Origin: Halocaridina rubra | Lineage: Eukaryota; Arthropoda; Malacostraca; Decapoda; Atyidae | Direction of reading: 5' to 3' | Assembly (NCBI GenBank): GCA_037179515.1 | Contig: JAXCGZ010015152.1 | Span: forward strand, 38,501 to 102,500 | Length of the DNA: 64,000 bases | In this document: positions 54,362 through 64,000 of the stretch, in pieces | Layout: the number at the start of each line of letters is the position of its first letter | Position numbering within the stretch: the first letter of the stretch is position 1 | Notes under the pieces: model-generated | Seen by the model: only the letters and a program-made list of their open reading frames with translations | Database searches by the model: none | What the model was told of the DNA's origin: nothing | Program-made: the position numbers and the translations under genes

Positions 54362-56122
54362 ATGTCCACTTCATCGTTCACATCATCATTAGAAATACTG
54401 CTTGGGGGTACAGGAGTACTACTAAATATAACAGCATCAGTATACTTACTGATGAAAGCTAAGAAAACAGTAAAGAATGAGATTATTTATAACTTATCTG
54501 ACACTATTGGTGGCACTCTGACAAGTCTTGGCCTCTTCTCTGATGGGTGCCTATACTTTGCAAGCTATTCTTACATCGACTCATGCTACAAATATTACAT
54601 AATCAATTCTCTCTGGATCTTCCCATTAATTACAAGCAATTTCTCAGTTTTGGGTATTTCTATCTGCAGATATATGCAAGTGAAGGTTTCCTTTCACCAG
54701 TCCGCAGAAAAGCACAATATATTTACCACTGTCTGGCTGATGTTTAGTTGGTTTACAGCCATAGCTGCAATCATCATACTAGGAGGTCACACTACACATA
54801 AACATATCCAAGAAAATAATGACAATACATTTTACTGGGGGAGAAGTGAACTTGCTCGCTCAAATCGTGGTCTTGTTAAAAATCTTTGGATTTACAATAG
54901 CAACAGCGACTGGTCTAGTGATCATCGAGAAAATGCCATAATTGGACTAATTTATGGAATAATTGGTGGCAACCTATCCCATCAGGCCCTGGAAACATTT
55001 CATGGAAATGCATATGATGCAGACATAAAACAAGCCAAGCTAAACATTGTCAAAGCGTTACATATAGGTCTTGGAATAGAAAAAGATGATTTCCAAAAAG
55101 TGTTCGGAATTACCCTAGAAGAAGATCTCCCACATACGTATCCCAAAAATTACACATTAACTCACTGGGGTGAAACTGTAGATGTGTTACCAGACATAAT
55201 AGCAAAACCTGTGATAACTTTCACTAAACCTGCTGCAGCATACACAAGACCTGTGGAAAGTGTCCTTAAACCTGCTGTTGCAATTACAAGGCCAGTGGAA
55301 TTAATTTCAAAACCTCTTGCAGCTCATACAAAGCCTGTGGAAGCTGTTTCACAACCTGCTTTTGCATTTACAAGGCCAATAGAACCATTTATAAAACCCA
55401 TTGCAGCATCAGAAGCAATTTCCAAGCCTCATGCTGCTCTTACAGAGACTGTAAAAGCGATGGTAACACCAGCAGCAAATGAAAAAAGAAACATTATAAC
55501 CAAATTTTTACCAACTCTTAAGGAAATCATCAGAAGGTTACAAAACAAAAACCCAGGTGTTGCACATACAACAAATTCTGATGAGAGCGAAATGCATGAT
55601 ATGCTACATGATGACGTTGTAGACACTACTGCATTACATTCAATTCAGAAGCACCTCAACCGGAATATAACTGAAACCCAGTTATGGACAAGCATTCAAA
55701 AGCTCCTGAGAAACTCAACAAATGGCTCTATTTTACTATCGAAGGTGATACACACACTTCAAAACAGTACTCTGATAGGAGGTAAAGAAGAGATCAAAAC
55801 AACATATTATACTGAAAGTTCTGGTTCCATAACAAAGGAATCACAAGCGAACGATGCAACTTATATGAATCAAGACTCATCAACCATTCCAGCTCAGATA
55901 ACTAAGAAAAAGATGACTGCTGTAGATTCTGATATGAATGCAACCGGAGAGTCTACAATAACGCAGGTTACAAAGTCAAATATAAGTTACATAGATACAG
56001 ATATCAACAATAACGATAATACAGTCCCCATTCCTTTACCAACACTACCATCAAGAAATGAAAGCTTGAACATATCTGATTCATCAAAGGAACAAGGCAT
56101 AACATGGGCATGTTTCCCTCAG
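54362..56122 (+). CDS. Receptor exon 1: TM1-TM4 and the giant loop
   Basis: 587 codons open to a CAG/GTAAGA donor. About 142 residues cover the short N-terminus and TM1-TM4. The loop follows: a charged segment with a helix-like IIGLIYGIIGGNLSHQ piece, a repeat zone (about 282-345), then a Ser/Thr/Asn-rich zone. Sequons include NLS, NYT, NIT, NST, NGS, NAT, NIS and NES. The only loop cysteine is in WACFPQ at the very end, next to TM5, where class A receptors keep the Cys that bonds to TM3. Confidence 0.82.
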
Positions 56123-58051
56123 GTAAGATGTTTTAATAATTGTACAGGGAAGGGTTGCACTAATTATCTTTTCTAGATTACCTTGCTATTCTCAGCTACT
56201 GCCATTTTTCGACAAATTTATACTAACAGTGTTCTTAAGTCTACAGAATAGCTAATACTCCCATACACATATCAGTATTAAATCTCTCAGTATTAATAAA
56301 GACTAATCATTGCTACGAAACTGACCTATAATTTTTTCATATGAAGCATAAGAACATATAACCATGTGTAAGTACATTAATTCAAAATTTATAGATCAAC
56401 ATTTACACCACCATTAACTTTTTCAATTTTTTTATTTATTCTGAACAGGCGGAGTTCTTACCTGTATTTCTAACAATACTGTTTATTGGAGCTTTTGTAT
56501 TGCCATTAACAATCAGTGCAATATTGTATGCACATTGTATATGGTTCACACATAAAACTGCACTGCAATCACAGACTTCGATAATATCAAGCAGAGTGAC
56601 ATATTACATTATGAGAAGGGTAAGTATAGCTACTGTACTTTGATTTTTCATGTAAAGTCGTGCACTATAATCTGATAGGCTATACATATAAGCATCACCT
56701 TTCATAGGTACCAGCATTTTGGCACTAGGGTATACCCATATTGACAGAACCTATTTGGCTGGAGCTACAATTTCTATTTTTTTGAAACCTAACCATCTGT
56801 ACCGATTGCCAAAATGGCACTGCCCAACTGTCCCATTCCGATCTTCCATACATACACACATTTATTTCATTCGTCGTCAACCATATTTTTCACCTTATCC
56901 TTTTCAATTCCTGCTGATTTGAAGGTATTTATCATATCAAATATAAAAAAAAAAAATCACTGCTACAAAGCATCATATAATTGTACAGAAGATCACGACA
57001 TTTACAAAACTTTATAATTTAGGTTACTAATGAATAACAGAAATGACAACCATGGATATTTTGAATTTAACAAACAAATTCAAACTAGATTAGGCTACAG
57101 TATTTATCTTAACTAATACTAGCAAGCTTAAAAGATTCTTAATCTTCTCTATCTTTACTATAGATTAGAAATTTTATGGTTCCAGGATATAGTTACATTA
57201 ATTGCAAGCATAATTTGCTGGATACCCCTGTTGACTGAACGCTTATTCTATGCATGGAATACGGAACCAACAATGCCAGTGATTGTACCAATACTCTTCT
57301 TCCTCTTGGCACAGCTTTATAACATACTACGCGCACTATGCTACACATTTGATCAAAAGAAGGTGAGCATTGCATGAATAAAGAATACTAAAAACTAAAT
57401 GAATATCTAACAACCTTCATTGATGCCCCAGTCAGTAATTTTTCATGTCTAGAATATCTACATCTGTTATAAAGTAGGATTTGCACATTCAAGAAAAGTA
57501 ACGAGTAATGGCATATTCCTAGGCAACAAATTAACTGAAAAAATCTTAGCTCAATAAAGAACGACAACAGGGGGTCCTTGACTTACGTCAGATTTCCTAT
57601 CTTGAAATGTGATGTAACCAAAATTTCAGTGTAAGTCAGAACACATCTAAATAAGCACCCATTGTCAGGCAGTAGTAGAGTTTCTCCATTTTCTATGCAT
57701 TTCACCAGCTTTAATTTCACTTCAGTGGTGATTACTTTCCTTTTCTTCAAAGCACAGAGAAGCGAATAATTTACGGGAGATGCGTTGTAACCATGAAATA
57801 TCATAATTCGAGGACAGTGTAAACTGAGGACCCCCTGTACTAAAAATCTAAATTGGCAAAATCTGAATTAATGACGACTTCCTATGTTTAGGACAGAATG
57901 AAAGAAAACGGCTTCCTAATGCCAAAACATGATTAATGCATAAGTTTTATATATATTTCAGTTCAAAACTCTCTCAGAAGCTATCTTCAGCTGTGCAAGA
58001 CCATGCAACTGTTGCAACACAGCAGTGGTGCCCTTAATGGATGGGGAATAA
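54362..58051 (+). CDS. divergent class A GPCR-like receptor with giant extracellular loop 2
   Basis: Four exons (54362-56122, 56449-56619, 57186-57362, 57962-58051), all phase 0 with GT-AG ends, give 732 residues. An in-frame TAA lies 18 bases before the ATG. Hydrophobic segments: TM1 about 10-31, TM2 41-66, TM3 76-101 with CRY (102-104) in the DRY place, TM4 122-141 with the W of FSWF, TM5 590-612, TM6 about 646-668 with the class A signature CWIP (655-658), TM7 about 675-698, where no NPxxY is visible. Cysteine cluster CARPCNCC in the tail suits palmitoylation. Residues 143-587 form one loop between TM4 and TM5. I cannot assign a ligand or subfamily; it is presumably a plasma-membrane receptor. 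The altered DRY and NPxxY sites may mean unusual coupling. A non-GPCR 7TM protein is less likely given CWxP. Confidence 0.8.
55199..55420 (+). repeat. coding 42-bp (14-residue) tandem repeat in the loop
   Basis: Consecutive units KPAAAYTRPVESVL, KPAVAITRPVELIS, KPLAAHTKPVEAVS and QPAFAFTRPIEPFI, with partial units before and after. Consensus: K-P-x-x-A-x-T-R-P-V-E-x-x-x. Units differ at several codons, so the array is not newly made. Confidence 0.88.
56449..56619 (+). CDS. Receptor exon 2: TM5 and third intracellular loop
   Basis: 57 codons, AEFLPVFLTILFIGAFVLPL onward (TM5), then a basic loop ending YYIMRR. Acceptor TTCTGAACAG, donor GTAAGT. The frame is open only in the phase needed by exon 1. 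Confidence 0.85.
57186..57362 (+). CDS. Receptor exon 3: TM6 and TM7
   Basis: 59 codons, DIVTLIASIICWIPLLTERL onward. CWIP is the class A TM6 motif. TM7 runs PVIVPILFFLLAQLYNILRA; the Asn is followed by no Pro. Acceptor TTCCAG, donor GTGAGC. Confidence 0.87.
57568..57837. mobile_element. Tigger-derived MITE in receptor intron 3
   Basis: Ends CAGGGGGTCCTTGACTTACG and, on the other strand, CAGGGGGTCCTCAGTTTACA. The minus strand keeps LKKRKVITTEVKLKLVKC, matching the Tigger B transposase N-terminus. Internal-deletion derivative of the same family. Confidence 0.85.
57962..58051 (+). CDS. Receptor exon 4: cytoplasmic tail
   Basis: 29 codons and TAA: FKTLSEAIFSCARPCNCCNT, then AVVPLMDGE. Acceptor ATATTTCAG. 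The first residues suit helix 8; the cysteine cluster suits membrane anchoring. No polyadenylation signal is evident close to the stop. Confidence 0.78.
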   Translation, partial: FKTLSEAIFSCARPCNCCNTAVVPLMDGE

Positions 58052-58119
58052 GGAAAAAAAAATATTAAGACTAAAAGTTAGTAAAGTGTGTGTTTTAATA
58101 ACAAAAGGAAAAATGGGCC

Positions 58120-58330
58120 ATGTTCAAAAACCCTTACTTTTAATCTAACTATCCGTTTATATACAGAAGCGGTACTCTCCCTTATAAATGGGGCACTGAA
58201 AGAAAAAACCCTAACTCTTTGTGGGAGAAAAATAGAGAGGAGGGAATTCCCAGTCTCCAAACTCTGCTCCATTTAATGGACTTTTATGGTGCACAAGGAG
58301 GCGGTATTCATGTCCCCTCCCTCAGCAATG
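58120..58330 (-). repeat. dispersed repeat family X, copy 4
   Basis: The minus strand reads GACTGGGAATTCCCTCCTCT, then CAGTGCCCCATTTATAAGGG. The order matches 18790-18925, with several substitutions. Confidence 0.45.
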
Positions 58331-61871
<3,541 letters not shown>

Positions 61872-62025
61872 AAGCTGTAGCGTAACTAATAGAATGCTCG
61901 AATCAGAAGGTGCTGGGTCTGCGTGTTCGAGTCCACGGCGTTGATATAGGAAGGTCATCCTGCCTTCATTCATATGGTTCAATCCATTTGTGTGTACTAG
62001 TGAATGGAAATTAATAAAGTCACAA
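61872..62025 (+). mobile_element. tRNA-derived SINE copy (family S)
   Basis: Head TGTAGCGTAACTAATAGAATGC and B box GCGTGTTCGAGTCCACG are readable. The 3' domain keeps AGGAAGGTCATCCTGCC and ATTTGTGTGTACTAGTGAATGG, somewhat diverged. Confidence 0.7.
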
Positions 62026-63963
62026 AAATATTTACATTAAATAAAAATAACTTTAAGCACGTGAAGAACAAGTGAAGAACCTCTAGAACTGAGTTGATAT
62101 TATTCGGTTGGCGTGAGAATGAGTAATGTAAAACGTATGCTAGAACTGAAATGATAAAAAAAAAAGAAAAAATGGAGCACTGCTTATTCAGCTGGTGATA
62201 TAAAGGTGATCTTCGTAAGTTTAAATGTGTAATAAGGAATATGGCGCCATTGCTTTCAAAACGTTGTTTGGAAGGAGCTTCAACATGCTGAATGTAAGAT
62301 CATGATTCTATGTAAAATTGATGGAAGAATTAGTTGAATAAATATGCAATAGTTAATTGGAATTAAAGCAGAGGCAGTTATGACTCACTATTTAGAGAAG
62401 CACCAAATGAGAAATGAAAAAAAAAAAATCCGTGTACTTGGCAACAAAGAAACAATAGTGGTAAAGATGTTACTAGTTTAAGAGACCTTATGACGAGGAA
62501 CACATATTAACAATCAGAGAGAATGAATGAGGCTGATTTAAATTATGGTTGCAGAACATTGTGATATACTTAAATATTGTACAACTAATAAAAAAAAAGT
62601 GTTTTATAGAGACAGCAGGGAAGGTCTGCAATTCAAGAAGACTAAAAAAGAAGAGTAGATGCATAAGGTTGAAAGAAGATCTAAACATTTAAAGCTTATA
62701 CAAAAGGGGACAAAAATGTAATATGCAAAGAAAGAATGAAAGAAATCTGAATGAGGATATAAAGTTTATGACACTATCTAGAGCATTTTTATGCCTGTCA
62801 TATGGATAATGCGACTCTGTAAGATGTATATACATAGGGAAAGAGTAAAGAACGAATGTTTGCATATAACATGCTTATAAATGTCACTCAAAAGATGAAC
62901 ATGTCGTTGAAAGTACAAAAATAAGTTAAGAAACTCCTTAAATTATTGATAAAAATTATAGAGAAAATTGTTACTTAAATAAAAAGATTTTGCTTTAACG
63001 AGTACTTGTGTCACAGAGTGCCTTCTCCCATATTTGGCGTCCCACAGGGCTCTCTTCTTGCTGCTTCTGTGTAATGATGATCTGTTACAGGTTTCAAAGA
63101 ATCTTCATTGTTTTTGTAATGATTAGTAAGCTCGCGATGGTTATTTTTTTATTCATTTTCTTACTAGTTCTCATTCTATAAATACACTGATATCTTCTGT
63201 AACTATGGTTCTTGGCAGGTATTCTGACAGGCCAAACATACTCTGATCACCTTTAATGCAAGTGAGAGTCGTACCTTAGCGATATTTCTTATAAAAATGC
63301 TACAAAATCACAATGTTCTAACAGAATGTTTTTATGTCCTCCATCTCCATTCATATTGTGGAAATATGTAGCGCAACAAATATGTCATTGAATAGTCAGA
63401 TTTCTATAAAATCTCAAAACATTTTCAGAATAGTTGGGGGTCAAGCAAATACCAATCTTAATTCTCTTCTAAACAGTCTCCTAAGTTGTAAAAAGTGGTT
63501 TCTACGTAAATGAGTACATTACCTTCTCATCAGGAGAGGATTCTTTTCATTTTATATTTTTGACACGATTGAGTCTGCGACAATGTTTTTTTTTTTTATG
63601 TTAACAGTTACAGCTTTTGGCATGAAGCCTCTTGGCTGCGTCATAACATTCTCTTGTGGTCTATGTTTTACCAGTATTATTATACATGTTTTGCGGACTG
63701 ACCAGCTGAATCCCATCACTTCTGTCAAGATGACGAAAAACTTTCAAGTAGCAGCATCACATCAGTGGGTTCTATTCTTTAAACCATTATTTTTTGTTTT
63801 ACTGCAGGTATACTAGTTTGGTAATGTTTTGAATAAAGCTTGGAAACCATACCAAGTGTTTCAGTCTCATTAAAATGAAAAAAAAATGTAATATGAACAA
63901 AATGGTATTCAGAATGAATGTTTTCATTCCTAGAATAGCACTTAGATGTGATATTTGCTTCTC
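62026..63963. other. AT-rich DNA with a possible LINE scrap
   Basis: Around 63040 the phrase TTTGGCGTCCCACAGGGCTC reads FGVPQGS in one frame, the usual reverse transcriptase B-motif area of LINEs, but stops follow at once. 63470-63570 has a faint continuation. Nothing else was recognised. Confidence 0.35.
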
Positions 63964-64000
63964 TTAGACCTTTAGTGGTGTATTGGTAGCGGCTTGACAC
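63964..64000 (+). mobile_element. SINE head cut by the window end
   Basis: AGTGGTGTATTGGTAGCGGC is an A-box-like sequence as in family S heads. The rest lies outside the window. A tRNA gene start cannot be excluded. Confidence 0.4.

Overview
This is eukaryotic, AT-rich and repeat-dense DNA, most likely from an arthropod and plausibly a malacostracan crustacean. The organism call is an inference. It rests on split genes with GT-AG introns, very long (TA)n arrays, short TTAGGT-type blocks, and many tRNA-derived SINEs, LINEs, a Bel-Pao LTR element, and Tigger and hAT DNA transposons. No rRNA or functional tRNA gene, CRISPR array or prokaryotic operon was seen.

Two multi-exon genes can be read in full. 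The first, on the minus strand from 47899 to 15864, is an orthologue of the chromatin reader ZMYND11 (BS69). Fifteen coding exons join in phase to a 660-residue protein with an N-terminal helical domain, PHD finger, bromodomain, small zinc finger, PWWP domain, a long acidic tract, a coiled coil and a C-terminal MYND finger ending CRRKR. The second, on the plus strand from 54362 to 58051, has four phase-0 coding exons giving a 732-residue divergent rhodopsin-like receptor. Its second extracellular loop is enormous (about 440 residues). It has no cysteine except one just before TM5, carries about ten N-glycosylation sequons, and contains a 14-residue Pro/Thr repeat. I regard this receptor as the most interesting item in the window. 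A third locus is only glimpsed: a likely terminal coding exon at 2962-3123 (+) with a nearby AATAAA.

Layout. 1-4.7 kb: SINEs, a decayed Tigger element, the orphan exon, a foldback and (TA)n arrays. 4.7-15.3 kb: AT-rich, few recognisable repeats, no gene; part may be ZMYND11 3' UTR. 15.3-48 kb: ZMYND11, with introns crowded by transposons. Intron 7 (25212-34882) is almost wholly a (TA)n array, an RTE-type LINE and a Bel-Pao element; intron 6 holds a 2.4 kb Tigger; intron 2 holds LINE remnants. 48.3-53.4 kb: a second LINE copy with a nested SINE, a MITE and SINEs, between the divergently oriented genes. 54.4-58.1 kb: the receptor. 58.1-64 kb: AT-rich DNA with a hairpin, a (TA)n array and SINE pieces.

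The transposon families are connected. Two small elements look like internal-deletion derivatives of the Tigger in intron 6, and one SINE shares its 3' tail with a LINE in the same window. All coordinates were read by eye; exon 12 of ZMYND11 and the transposon edges are the least certain.
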